This document shows, in pieces, positions 8,877 to 18,941 of a stretch of 37,606 nucleotides of DNA. A program made the translations under genes and the position numbers. Position 1 is the stretch's first letter; each line of letters begins with the position of its first letter. The notes below the pieces were generated by a model. That model was not told the DNA's origin. It ran no database searches and worked only from the letters and a program-made list of their open reading frames with translations. This DNA is from Pseudomonadales bacterium (GTDB lineage: Bacteria > Pseudomonadota > Gammaproteobacteria > Pseudomonadales > Alcanivoracaceae): positions 1 to 37,606 of the forward strand of contig JAKSCQ010000106.1 of NCBI GenBank assembly GCA_022360555.1, written 5' to 3'.

Positions 8877-10016
8877 TCAACTGTCAACTGCCTCAGTACT
8901 CACCCGATACAGCACCTGATCCTCATACCCGGTGGTCACCGGCCACAGCCCACACAGTTCGCGGTCAAGATCCGCGTCACCGGTATCCACCACCAGCGGC
9001 CGCCCTTCCAGGGTCTTGAGTTTGGTGCGGGTGGCGAGGACCTGGATATTATCCTTGCCCAGACGGCGTATCAGGTCCGGGCTGAATTGCTGGTTGCCGC
9101 GCCCGAACAGGTGTCCCTGGCCACCGATCACAGTGATCACGGCCTTTGCCGGCTGATCACCAATCAGCGCCAGCAGCTCCCGGGCCCCCAGGTCCTGGCC
9201 CACCACTTCGTGGTTGCGCACCACATCCACGCCCAGCAGGGTGTTGTCCAGCCCCAGTTGCTCCATGACCACCGCCACGGTGGACCCGGACCCCATCAGG
9301 TAGAAGGTGTCGTCTTCCAGGCTGTCAGCCACCCAGGCAGCCACTTCGGTAACCACCAGATCCTCCACTTCCCGACCGCCGCATTTCACCTGTTGCAGGT
9401 AGCGCGCTTCGGCAGGCACCTGCAATTCGCCGTAATGGCGGGCCCGCACCACGCCTTCACGGAAAGCGTCCTCGTCGATATCGCGCACTTCCGCGTCATG
9501 CAGGGCCACCAGTTCTCCGCTGGCCAGTTCCGCCAGCAGGCTGCCCGCAGCTTCCGGGTTGATCGCATAAACCGCCGAATGCATCTTGCAGCCGGCGGGC
9601 ACCCCCAATACCGGCAGGGCAACCCCCACCGCGTCCACCAGATCGCGGGCGGTGCCGTCGCCGCCGGCGAACAGGATCAGTTCGGCGCCGGCGGCCTGCA
9701 ATGCAGCCGCCGCACTGCGTGTATCTTCCGGGCTGCTGGGCATGGCCGACTCCCCCACCACCCGATATGCCAGCCCGGCATCGCGACAGCTTTGCTCGCC
9801 CATCTCGCCAGCCCAGGTAAGCACCCTCAGCCCGGAAACCCCGGCGAGCGGCTTGAGAGCCCGGGTCATGCGTGAGGGGGCCTGGGGTTCTGCGCCACGG
9901 CGCAAGGCTTCCTCGCGAGTGGCCTCACCGTCACTGCCCTTCAGGGCCACACTGCCGCCCAGCCCCGCATAGGGATTCACCAACACACCAAGACACAGAC
10001 TTTGGTCGACTTTCAT
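8877..10016 (-). CDS. ATP-NAD kinase family protein
   Basis: 379 aa; LGVLVNPYAGLGGSVALKGSDG, ELILFAGGDGTARDLVDA, GVPAGCKMHSAVYA. Confidence 0.88.
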   Translation of the reverse strand: MKVDQSLCLGVLVNPYAGLGGSVALKGSDGEATREEALRRGAEPQAPSRMTRALKPLAGVSGLRVLTWAGEMGEQSCRDAGLAYRVVGESAMPSSPEDTRSAAAALQAAGAELILFAGGDGTARDLVDAVGVALPVLGVPAGCKMHSAVYAINPEAAGSLLAELASGELVALHDAEVRDIDEDAFREGVVRARHYGELQVPAEARYLQQVKCGGREVEDLVVTEVAAWVADSLEDDTFYLMGSGSTVAVVMEQLGLDNTLLGVDVVRNHEVVGQDLGARELLALIGDQPAKAVITVIGGQGHLFGRGNQQFSPDLIRRLGKDNIQVLATRTKLKTLEGRPLVVDTGDADLDRELCGLWPVTTGYEDQVLYRVSTEAVDS

Positions 10017-10108
10017 AAAAGGGTCATACCTGGATACAAAAATGACGTTGCCGGCACACGGAGGCCGACCTTAAATTGATACTGATACTGACGAACCGGG
10101 GCTCAGCC

Positions 10109-10282
10109 ATGGATCTGAACAGCCAACAGCCCGACAGGGATTTCCACGGGGCCATCATTGATGAAGACGGTCGGGAAATTCCCATTACCGAAGACATGAT
10201 CCAGCGTGCCTGCCAGCGCCTGGAACAGCACTGGCATTACCCTACCCCGCAATTTCATCGCGCTCAAAAAGCCGGCGCATAA
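10109..10282 (+). CDS. PA1571 family small protein
   Basis: [45 protein letters not shown]; GxIIDxxGREVPITExMIQxAC is the remembered PA1571 family signature. An internal start is preferred over 10076. Confidence 0.75.
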   Translation: MDLNSQQPDRDFHGAIIDEDGREIPITEDMIQRACQRLEQHWHYPTPQFHRAQKAGA

Positions 10283-11369
10283 TCGCCTGCCACTCGCTCG
10301 CCACCTCTCCCTGGTGTTGCCAGTGGTGCAGCTCGTGGCGCAGCGGATAATGTTTGCGCAGCCCATCGAACGCCCGGCCCGGCTCCTCGTCATTCAGACT
10401 TTCGGCAAGCCTGTGGTGATCTTGCGGCAGCACATAGGCCTGTTGCAGCAGGCCCAGCAAAGAGGATTCGCTGTCCACCGACCCGGCCAGGGTAGCGCTG
10501 TCCTGCTCTGCCCTGGGCAGGCTGCTGTCCAGCCCCTGCCAGTCACAGAACGCCCGGTATAGCATGCGTGTGCCATTGAGCTTGCCTTCCAGGCTGTAAC
10601 CGGCGATGTGCGGTGAACCGAACAGCACCTGCGCCAGCAGCGCCGGCGGCACCGTCGGCTCGCTTTCCCAGACGTCCAGTATGGTTCGCGGGCCCTGGCC
10701 CGACTCCAGCCGGTTCAGTAGTGCGCGGTTGTCGATGACCGGCCCACGACAGGTGTTGATCAGCATCTGCGCCGGGTCAAGCCGCTCAAGGCGTTCGGCG
10801 CCCAGCAGATGCCAGGTGGCATCCTCGCCATCGCGGGTCAGCGGCACATGCAGGCTGATCAGGTCGGCCTGCAATGCCTCGTCCAGAGGCACCAGCGGAC
10901 AAGACACTGTCGGCCCCTGACGGGCCAGTGGCGGGTCGCAGGCCACCACCTCTATGCCCAGGGCAGTCAACCAGTCGGCCACCCGGCTGCCCACATTGCC
11001 CAACCCGACCACCGCCGCCGTTCGGCCTTTCAGTGGGCGCGAGCCAGCGTCCGCGAGCAACAGGGATGCCTGCAGCACGTATTCGGCCACGGCCCGGGCA
11101 TTGCAGCCCGGTGCATGGGCAAAGCGGATGCCCCGGGCAGCCAGGTACTCCAGGTCCACGTGATCGGTACCGATGGTTGCCGAGCCCACAAAACGCACCT
11201 GAGTGCCGTCCAGCAAGGCAGCATCCACCCGGGTCACCGAGCGTACCAGCAGCACCTGTGCCTCACCGATCTGCTCGGCGGTGAGGGTCCGGCCATCAAC
11301 ACGGGTAACCGTGCCCAGGGCCTCGAACGGGGCCAGGCCCGGCATGTTGGCATCGGCGATTATCTGCAT
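10242..11369 (-). CDS. pdxB: Erythronate-4-phosphate dehydrogenase PdxB
   Basis: 375 aa; [89 protein letters not shown]. Confidence 0.96.
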   Translation of the reverse strand: MQIIADANMPGLAPFEALGTVTRVDGRTLTAEQIGEAQVLLVRSVTRVDAALLDGTQVRFVGSATIGTDHVDLEYLAARGIRFAHAPGCNARAVAEYVLQASLLLADAGSRPLKGRTAAVVGLGNVGSRVADWLTALGIEVVACDPPLARQGPTVSCPLVPLDEALQADLISLHVPLTRDGEDATWHLLGAERLERLDPAQMLINTCRGPVIDNRALLNRLESGQGPRTILDVWESEPTVPPALLAQVLFGSPHIAGYSLEGKLNGTRMLYRAFCDWQGLDSSLPRAEQDSATLAGSVDSESSLLGLLQQAYVLPQDHHRLAESLNDEEPGRAFDGLRKHYPLRHELHHWQHQGEVASEWQAIMRRLFERDEIAG

Positions 11370-11382
11370 GGGTCTCCGTCAG

Positions 11383-12237
11383 TTATCCGTCGGCCAGCAA
11401 CTGCCGGGCGGTGTTGTCCACCGCCAACGCATAGTGCCCGCCGAACAGGTTGAAATGATTCAGCCAGTGATACAGGTCATACACCGGCCAGGGGCGCTGC
11501 TGGTCCCGGTCTGGCTCCCGCCCTTGATAGCCCTCATAGAAGGCCGCCGGCACACGCCCGAACAGATTCAGCATGGCCAGGTCCACCTGCGGGTCGCCAT
11601 GATAACAGGCCGGATCGAAGAACACCGGCTCGCCATTCACCTGGGCCAGGTTGCCCTGCCACAGATCGCCGTGAACCAGGGCGGATCGGGGGCTGGCCGG
11701 TAACCAGTCCGGCAGCCGGGCCATCACCTGTTCCACCCGGTCGCGCACTGCCGTCGGCAGGCTCCGGGCCTGCTGCCATTGCGGCAGCAAGCGCTCATGC
11801 AGAAAGAAATCCGCCCAATCGGCATGATTGCAGTTGCTTTGCGGGGAGCCGCCGATGAAATTGTCCGGGTGACGCCCGAAACCCTCACGGCATTCCACCC
11901 GGTGCAGGCGGGCCAGCGCCTCACCAGCCGCCAGCCAGTGGGCTCTCCCTTGCAGGCTCCTCATGTCCAGATACTCCAGCAGGAGCACCGCTCCCGATGG
12001 CCCCTCCCCAAACCCCACCACCGCCGGGCAACGCAGATGGGGCGCCAACGCCTCCAGACCGGCCTGTTCTGCCCGCAATAACCCGGCACTATCGTGCATT
12101 TTTACGAACCAGCAGCCGGACTCGCTGTCCACCCGGGCACTGAGGGCGGTATCCCCGCCTCCCATAGGCGTCATGCGCAAAGGCCCCGTAATTCCGGCGT
12201 CTGCGAGCGTCTGCCGCACGATTGCTGGCATTTTCAT
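11383..12237 (-). CDS. Fructosamine kinase family protein
   Basis: Start placed at MKMPAIVRQTLADAG. Contains LLLEYLDMRSL, FGRHPDNFIGGSPQSN, ALVHGDLWQGNL, FFDPACYHGDPQVDLAML. Confidence 0.92.
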   Translation of the reverse strand: MKMPAIVRQTLADAGITGPLRMTPMGGGDTALSARVDSESGCWFVKMHDSAGLLRAEQAGLEALAPHLRCPAVVGFGEGPSGAVLLLEYLDMRSLQGRAHWLAAGEALARLHRVECREGFGRHPDNFIGGSPQSNCNHADWADFFLHERLLPQWQQARSLPTAVRDRVEQVMARLPDWLPASPRSALVHGDLWQGNLAQVNGEPVFFDPACYHGDPQVDLAMLNLFGRVPAAFYEGYQGREPDRDQQRPWPVYDLYHWLNHFNLFGGHYALAVDNTARQLLADG

Positions 12238-12429
12238 ATCAAGCAACCCCTGTGACTTGGCTTTTCCGGCCAGGAAATCCTGCCTTGAAGGCCAATAATG
12301 ACCGACCATTGCCCTTGATTTAAGCCATTCTTCTGATTACAACTAGCCAAGGAACCAAAGGAACTTCTGAACAACTCCTTGTATGCCGGACCACCGGCCA
12401 ATAACAACAAAAGAAGCGATCGCCACCCC

Positions 12430-12948
12430 ATGAAAGTATTGCTGCCTGTTTTTGGCGCTCTGGTTGTGAGCCTCGGAGCCGTGGCCCATGCCGCCACAGA
12501 CGACGGTCTGTCCGAGCAGATCCGCCAACTCAAAAGTGAAGCCCTGGACCTGAACCGGGATCTCACCCTGCTCGAGCGGGAGCTGCTTTATGCCAGCCCG
12601 CAGACCAGCATCTTTGTCTCCGTGGACGTGGGCACGCCCATCCGTCTGGTGGATATCAACCTGACCATCGACGGTGAGCATGTGGGCTACCACTTCTATT
12701 CCGACCAGGAATTCGAAGCCCTGACCAAGGGGGGTATCCAGCGGCTCTACACCGGCAACCTCACCAGTGGCCGGCACGTCCTGGAAGCCACCATCACCGG
12801 CTATGACCCCCAAGGCAAGGATTATCAGAAAACCACCACCCATACCTTCACCAAGGGGGCCGGTCGCAAGATGCTGGAAATGCAGGTGGTCGATGACCTG
12901 AACAACCAGCAGCACAAGTTTGAATTCCGTGAATGGAACCAGCAATGA
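12430..12948 (+). CDS. Secreted protein with coiled-coil and beta-domain; first gene of the PMF-machine locus
   Basis: ATG at 12430 gives signal peptide MKVLLPVFGALVVSLGAVAHAA; coil-like QIRQLKSEALDLNRDLTLLERELL, then VDINLTIDGEHVGYHFYSDQE...SGRHVLEATITGYD, PEGA-like in character. Confidence 0.8.
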   Translation: MKVLLPVFGALVVSLGAVAHAATDDGLSEQIRQLKSEALDLNRDLTLLERELLYASPQTSIFVSVDVGTPIRLVDINLTIDGEHVGYHFYSDQEFEALTKGGIQRLYTGNLTSGRHVLEATITGYDPQGKDYQKTTTHTFTKGAGRKMLEMQVVDDLNNQQHKFEFREWNQQ

Positions 12949-14861
12949 TGCCAGCCCCCCTGCAACGGTGGCTGCTTGCGGTATGCCTGACCACCGGAGT
13001 CTCGTCTGTTCAGGCCGCCAAGGTCGAGTTCTTCGACGACATTGATACCGGCCCCCAGCAGCTGGATGTGGAGCAGCATCGCTACCTGGCGTTCGGTGAA
13101 GTCATGTACGACTACTATCGCCAGGCCAACTTCAGCGCCATCAACCAGCTACTGGTCAACCAGCAAAACGACCTGTTCAACCAGGATACGGATTACGCCG
13201 AACTGCTGCTGGGCGATCTCTATGTCACCTATGGCCTGCCCGACAAGGCCGAGGTGATCTTCAACCGGCTGCTGGAAAAGGACATCCTGTCGCGCACCCG
13301 TGCCCAGACCTGGCTGCACAAGGCGGCCCTGCATTACAGGGAAGGGAACCTTGTGGACGCCGCCATGATTCTCGACAGCGACAAGGTGAAGGGCCTGGAG
13401 CCGGATGACGAGGCCCGCCGCCGCCTGATGCTGGCCAATATCACCATGGCGGATGGCGATTTCGCCGGCGCACTGGATTATCTGCACTCCGTCCCCCTGG
13501 ATACCGACGAAGGCCGCTATGCCACCTACAACATGGGCGTGGCACTGATCCGCGGTGGCCACCGGGAACAAGGCATCGAACTGCTCAAATCCCTGCTGTC
13601 CGCCGGAGGCAGCTCCAAACAGGCACTGGCTCTGCGCGACCGGGCCGCCCTGGCTTCCGGCCTGACCGAACTCAAGGAAGGCAATCTGGAAAGCGCTCGT
13701 TCGGACCTGCGTCATGTGCGCAGTGACGGCCCCTTCTCCGAGGACGCCCTACTCGCCCTCGGTCTGGCCAATTACCGGGCCGGTGCTGTCAGGAAAGCCC
13801 TGCCACTGTGGCTGGAGGCCGTGCGCCGCAACAGCAGCCATCCCTCCGTACAGGAAGCCATGATGCTGGCCCCCCGTGCCTATGAAGAACTGGGCGGCCT
13901 GCCCCAGGCCCTTTCCGGCTACCAGTACGCGGCCACCCAATACCGCGAAGCGCTCAAGGATATCCAGCGTGCCATGGAAAACATTGCCCAGTCTGGCTGG
14001 GCAGACGCCCTGCTCCCGGAGGATATCAACGCCAGCGGCCTGTTGCCGGCCAACAGCGACGACATGGCGCAGGGTGGCGAGCTGTCCTACCTGTACAAGC
14101 TGTTTTCCAGCAACACCTTTGCCCAGCGCTTCGAACACTATCGTCAGATCCACCAGATCCTGAACATGGTGGAGCACTGGGAACGGTCATTACCGGCGCT
14201 GCAACAGAGTTATCAGCAGCAACAGGCCAGCCTGTCGCGGAACCTGCCCCATGTGCGCGGTGACCTTACCCATCAGATGACCCGACAGGAAAAACTGGCA
14301 GCAGCCAGCGATTCACTGGCCGCCAGCATTCCCAACTATGTGGACATGAGTGAGCCGGCCAATGTGGCCAACGCCGAGCAGGCCATCATGTGGAAGAAGG
14401 TGGATGCCCTGACCAGCCAATTTGGCCGAATTCCCGGCTCCAGCCACGACAATGCCCTGCGCCTGCGACGGGTTCGCGGCCTGCTTTTATGGGATATTGC
14501 CCACCAGTCGGTGGAACAACGCCAGAAACAGGAGCAAGCTGCCAACCAGCTGCAGGAAGAAAGCCGTATTCTCGCCGAACGAATTGCCGCCGTGAGCCAG
14601 CAAATCCGCGATGCCACGCTGCGCACCCGTGACGATCTTGGCCAGCGGCTGGCCGCACAGAATGCGCGTATCCAACGTATAAAGCAGCAAACAAAAGAAA
14701 CACTGAGCGCACTGGAACGAAGCATGCAGGCCGATGCCCTGGCCCTGTTACGCAGCAACCAGCAGAAACTCGCTGACCAACTGGCGGAAGCCCACCTGGC
14801 CATTGCCCGTCTCAAGGACGCTTCCGTTTCCGGCGCTCAAAAACAGAGGAAAGAATCGTGA
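12945..14861 (+). CDS. Secreted tetratricopeptide-repeat protein with C-terminal coiled coil
   Basis: ATGA overlap with the previous stop; signal peptide MPAPLQRWLLAVCLTTGVSSVQAA; repeated TPR-like helices; long Q/E/R-rich C-terminal coil. Confidence 0.85.
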   Translation: MMPAPLQRWLLAVCLTTGVSSVQAAKVEFFDDIDTGPQQLDVEQHRYLAFGEVMYDYYRQANFSAINQLLVNQQNDLFNQDTDYAELLLGDLYVTYGLPDKAEVIFNRLLEKDILSRTRAQTWLHKAALHYREGNLVDAAMILDSDKVKGLEPDDEARRRLMLANITMADGDFAGALDYLHSVPLDTDEGRYATYNMGVALIRGGHREQGIELLKSLLSAGGSSKQALALRDRAALASGLTELKEGNLESARSDLRHVRSDGPFSEDALLALGLANYRAGAVRKALPLWLEAVRRNSSHPSVQEAMMLAPRAYEELGGLPQALSGYQYAATQYREALKDIQRAMENIAQSGWADALLPEDINASGLLPANSDDMAQGGELSYLYKLFSSNTFAQRFEHYRQIHQILNMVEHWERSLPALQQSYQQQQASLSRNLPHVRGDLTHQMTRQEKLAAASDSLAASIPNYVDMSEPANVANAEQAIMWKKVDALTSQFGRIPGSSHDNALRLRRVRGLLLWDIAHQSVEQRQKQEQAANQLQEESRILAERIAAVSQQIRDATLRTRDDLGQRLAAQNARIQRIKQQTKETLSALERSMQADALALLRSNQQKLADQLAEAHLAIARLKDASVSGAQKQRKES

Positions 14862-17806
14862 AGCGATTTCGTCTGCACGGTCTGGCAGCTGCCATCATGG
14901 CCTTGGGGGGCTGTGCCACTACTGCACCGACCAGCGGCACCCTGGAGCAGCAGGCCCAGTTTGGGGGAACCACCCTGGCGGACCTGGAAAGCACCGACAT
15001 TGTTATCGAAGAACAGCAACTGGAAAGCGCCTCCACCCAGGACGCGCTGGAAAGCTACCGCCAGGCGGCGGAGTTGTTCGACGATCCGGAGCGGCGCGCC
15101 AAGACCCTGCGCCGCATGGCCGATCTGGCCCTCTCCTCCGCCACCGAACAGGACATGAACCAGGCCCGGCTGGAAGACGAAAAGCTGGAGCAGGAAGTGG
15201 ATCAACTGGTCTATGACAACACCATGGATCAGGTGAAAACCTCTGACGACACCGAGCGCAAACTGGCCTTGCTCGATCTGGCCGGCACCATGGCGCCTTC
15301 CGTGGCCGAAGAAGACATCGACTACAACACGGCCATCGCGCTCTATCAGGAACTGCTCAACAGCACCAATGACCCTGATGAACGAGCCGAAGCCTATTAC
15401 CTGCTGTCCAAGGCCTATGCCATGGATGGCGACCTGGACAAGGCCCGCGCCAGCCTGGATGCCCTGGTGGAACAGTACCCTAACAGTGAATGGGCCCTGG
15501 AATCCCAGTTCCGGCGCGGTGAGATGCTGTTCTCCGAAGGCGACTACGAGTACGCCGAGAAAGCCTACGCGGATGTGATCCGCCGCGGCAGCAACAACGA
15601 ATTCTATAACCAGGCGCTCTACAAGCACGGCTGGAGCCATTACAAGCTCGGTGATTATCGCCTGGCCCAGGGCAGCTTCTTCACCCTGCTGGACAACCTG
15701 CACGGCCATAGTGAGCTGAGCAACGACACCAGCATGGAAAGCAAGCTGTTCCATGACACCCAGCGGGTGGTGAGCCTGGCCTTCAGCAACCAGGATGGCG
15801 CCGACTCGGTGAAAGCCTGGTTTGCCCGCAACGGCCACCGGGATTATGAGCCGGACATCTATCGCACCCTTGGTCAGGTGTACCTGAATCAGGAACGTTT
15901 CCGTGACGCGGCGGAGACCTTTGATACCTATGTGCAGGTCTACCCGGATTCCCGGCTGGCACCGGAGTTTTCCAGCCTGCAGATCGACGCTTACCAGCAA
16001 GGCGGCTTTCCCACTCTGGTGTTGCCCGCCAAGGAAAAGTTTGTCGAGCACTACGGGGTGAACAGCGAGTACTGGAACCGCCACCCGGATATCCGCCAGC
16101 AGTATGTGGAACTGCTCAAAGGCCATGTTCTCGACCTGGCCGAATACCACCACGCGCTGGCGCAACAATCGGGCAAACCCACCGATTACCAGGCGCCCGC
16201 ACGCTGGTACAAGGAATACCTGGATACCCCGCCAGTGAGCACGGATCAGGGTGAGGTGAACCATCGGTACGCCGACGTGCTCTATGCCGCCCTGGACTAT
16301 CCGGCAGCCATCACCGAATTCGAGCGCACCGCCTATTCCTACCCGGAATACGCCGAAGCCGGCGACGCCGCCTTCTCTGCCCTGGTGGCCTACCAGCAGA
16401 TTCTCGATGGTGAACTGGACGCCGAAACCGACACGCAGTGGCGCCAGCAGAAAATTGCCAGCAGCCAGAAATACGCCCAGACCTTCGCGCAGCACCCGGA
16501 AGTGCCCAACGTGCTCCACGATACCGCCGAGGACCAGTTGGCACTTAGCGATGTGGAAGGGGCCGTGAAAACCGCCGGTCTGCTGGTCAACCGTCAACCC
16601 CCGCCATCACCGGACATGCTGCGTTATGGCTGGGCAACCATCGCCAACGGCGAATTCGATCTGGGCCGCTTCAAGGTAGCCGAGCTGGCCTACGGCAAAC
16701 TGCTGGCGCTGAACGTGCCGCCGGAACAGCGTACCGAGTACCGCGAAAAATTGGCGGTCAGCATCTACCGGCAAGCGGAACAGCAACAGGAACAAGGCAA
16801 CCTGGATGTGGCCGCCGCCACCTTCCTGCGAGTGGGCCAGACCGTACCGGAAGCCGCCGTCCGCAAGAACGCCGAGTTTGATGCCGCAACCCTCTACATC
16901 AACCAGGGCCGCAGCGCCGATGCCATTCCGGTACTGGAAGCCTTCCGCCAGCGTTACCCGAATGACCCGCTCACCGAGACCATCCCGGACAAACTGGCGG
17001 TGGCCTACGAACAGCAAGGCAACTACACCGCGGCGGCCGGCGAACTGGCCCTGATTGCCGCCAACTACAAAGGCGAGGACGATGAACTGTCCCGTCAGGC
17101 ACTGTGGAGAGCGGCGGAAATGCAGGACCGGGCCAACCAGCCCCAGGCGTCCATCGCCCTGTACAAACAGTACCTTCAGGAGTGGCCTCAGCCCTATGAT
17201 TTCCGTTCGGAAGCCCAGTACCGTCTGGTGGAACTGAGCCGCAAGACCGGAGACAGCGCCCAGGAAACCTACTGGCTAAGACAACTTGTCAGCAGCTACC
17301 AGCAAGCCGGTGGCGGGGCCAGTGATCGGGTCGCCTGGCTGGCTGGCTATGCCAGCTTTACCCTGGCCGAACCCAACTTCCAGGAGTTCAAGCGCATCAA
17401 ACTGAACCAGCCGCTGAAGACTTCCCTGGCGGCCAAGACCGATGTGATGAAGAAAGCACTGGCGGATTATCAGGCCGTGGCCGATATCGGCGTGGCCGAA
17501 TACGCCACCGCCGCCAACTACAAGATCGGCGAGATGTACCGGCTGCTGGCGAAAGACCTGATTAGCTCCGAGCGCCCTGGCGGGTTGGATGAACTGGAGC
17601 TCGAGGAATACACCATGCTGCTGGAGGACAAGGCTTTCCCCTACGAGGACAAGGCCATCGATATCCTGATTGCCAACACCAATCTGGTCAGCGATGACAT
17701 CTACGACCAGTGGGTAAAGAAAAGCTTCGGCGCCCTGGCAGAGCTGATCCCCGGTCGCTATGCGAAGTTCGAACAGGTTGAGAGCTATGTGGACATCATT
17801 TATTAA
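14858..17806 (+). CDS. Large TPR lipoprotein (982 aa)
   Basis: GTGA overlap with the upstream stop; lipobox ALGGC in MKRFRLHGLAAAIMALGGCATT; many TPR-like repeats (e.g. AEAYYLLSKAYAMDGDLDKARASLDALVEQYPNSEWA). Confidence 0.9.
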   Translation: MKRFRLHGLAAAIMALGGCATTAPTSGTLEQQAQFGGTTLADLESTDIVIEEQQLESASTQDALESYRQAAELFDDPERRAKTLRRMADLALSSATEQDMNQARLEDEKLEQEVDQLVYDNTMDQVKTSDDTERKLALLDLAGTMAPSVAEEDIDYNTAIALYQELLNSTNDPDERAEAYYLLSKAYAMDGDLDKARASLDALVEQYPNSEWALESQFRRGEMLFSEGDYEYAEKAYADVIRRGSNNEFYNQALYKHGWSHYKLGDYRLAQGSFFTLLDNLHGHSELSNDTSMESKLFHDTQRVVSLAFSNQDGADSVKAWFARNGHRDYEPDIYRTLGQVYLNQERFRDAAETFDTYVQVYPDSRLAPEFSSLQIDAYQQGGFPTLVLPAKEKFVEHYGVNSEYWNRHPDIRQQYVELLKGHVLDLAEYHHALAQQSGKPTDYQAPARWYKEYLDTPPVSTDQGEVNHRYADVLYAALDYPAAITEFERTAYSYPEYAEAGDAAFSALVAYQQILDGELDAETDTQWRQQKIASSQKYAQTFAQHPEVPNVLHDTAEDQLALSDVEGAVKTAGLLVNRQPPPSPDMLRYGWATIANGEFDLGRFKVAELAYGKLLALNVPPEQRTEYREKLAVSIYRQAEQQQEQGNLDVAAATFLRVGQTVPEAAVRKNAEFDAATLYINQGRSADAIPVLEAFRQRYPNDPLTETIPDKLAVAYEQQGNYTAAAGELALIAANYKGEDDELSRQALWRAAEMQDRANQPQASIALYKQYLQEWPQPYDFRSEAQYRLVELSRKTGDSAQETYWLRQLVSSYQQAGGGASDRVAWLAGYASFTLAEPNFQEFKRIKLNQPLKTSLAAKTDVMKKALADYQAVADIGVAEYATAANYKIGEMYRLLAKDLISSERPGGLDELELEEYTMLLEDKAFPYEDKAIDILIANTNLVSDDIYDQWVKKSFGALAELIPGRYAKFEQVESYVDIIY

Positions 17807-18527
17807 GCCTGCCGCCATGGTGGCGGCAACCGCCCTGCTGCTGGCCGGCTGTGCCAGCAAAGGCGGGCTGGGTCTGGATGGCAGCGCCAGTGGCGGTACC
17901 AGCAAATACGAAGACCAGAAAAGCGGTGGTGCCGCAGCGGACAGTGATGCGGTGCATATTCCGCCGGTCCCCCACGACCCCAAGGTAGAAAAAGTCGCTC
18001 AGCAGGCCATGGCGGAATATGCCCGTGCCCTGAAAACCCGCATGGCAGGCAACAACCAGCAGGCGCTGGTCATGTTTCAGTCGCTGGCAGAGCGCTACCC
18101 GCAACTGTCCGGCCCACCGCTGAACGTGGGGTTGATCTACATGGAACAGGAAAAGTTCGACAAGGCCCGTCAGGCCTTCGAACAGGCCCTGAGCGTCAAC
18201 GAATCCAACCCCTATGCCCATAACGGGCTGGGCCTCGCCCTGCGCGAACAGGGGGAATTCGATGATGCCCGAATTCATTACCAGCGTGCCCTTGCGCTGG
18301 ATCCGAAATATGCCCGCGCCCATTTCAATCTGGCAGTACTGGGCGAGCTGTACCTGCAGGACCTGCATCTGGCGCTGGAGCACTTCCGGGCTTACCAGGA
18401 CCTGCAGAAAGAACCCGACGACAACGTGGCCAACTGGATCGTGGACCTGGAACGCCGGGCCCCTGATGCCCCCAGCCACCCCGTCGCGGAAAATGGTGCA
18501 GGAACCCAAAACGGAGAGATCAACTGA
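17787..18527 (+). CDS. TPR lipoprotein
   Basis: Likely ATG at 17787 (20-nt overlap with upstream ORF); lipobox LLAGC in MWTSFIKPAAMVAATALLLAGCASK; TPRs KFDKARQAFEQALSVNESNPYAHNGLGLALREQGEFDDARIHYQRALALDP. Confidence 0.88.
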   Translation: MWTSFIKPAAMVAATALLLAGCASKGGLGLDGSASGGTSKYEDQKSGGAAADSDAVHIPPVPHDPKVEKVAQQAMAEYARALKTRMAGNNQQALVMFQSLAERYPQLSGPPLNVGLIYMEQEKFDKARQAFEQALSVNESNPYAHNGLGLALREQGEFDDARIHYQRALALDPKYARAHFNLAVLGELYLQDLHLALEHFRAYQDLQKEPDDNVANWIVDLERRAPDAPSHPVAENGAGTQNGEIN

Positions 18528-18814
18528 TGCGATACATGATTGCCTCTCTGGCCTTGGCAGTGGCCATCACCGGCCATGCCGCTGAAGGTGATGAAGGCCC
18601 GTCCACCAATGTAATCGGCTCCCAGGAAGCGCCCACGGTGCTGAACGTGGTGCCCTGGAAAGACCGGGAAGTGAAACTGGAAAAAAAGGACCCGACCTCT
18701 TCCCTGCTCAACCGGGTGCTGGAACCGCTGGACCAGGAAGTGCTGATGCGGGAGATCGAATATCACCAGTTGCTGACACAGGAGCCGGATAACGACGGCC
18801 TGTTCCTGGAATAA
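18527..18814 (+). CDS. Small secreted protein of unknown function in the PMF-machine locus
   Basis: TGATG junction with the upstream gene; signal peptide MRYMIASLALAVAITGHAA; mature part contains TVLNVVPWKDREVKLEKKDPTSSLLNRVLEPLDQEVLMREIEYHQ; no family recognised. Confidence 0.8.
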   Translation: MRYMIASLALAVAITGHAAEGDEGPSTNVIGSQEAPTVLNVVPWKDREVKLEKKDPTSSLLNRVLEPLDQEVLMREIEYHQLLTQEPDNDGLFLE

Positions 18815-18941
18815 GACCATTAAGCCATTGGAACCAGTGCAGATCGGCCTTTTTTCTGATAAAAAAGCTTTTTTTGGGGAAGCCAGCAGTACCTGCTGTG
18901 CCACTTGAATAACACTAATCACGATTTAGCAGGAGACATCC

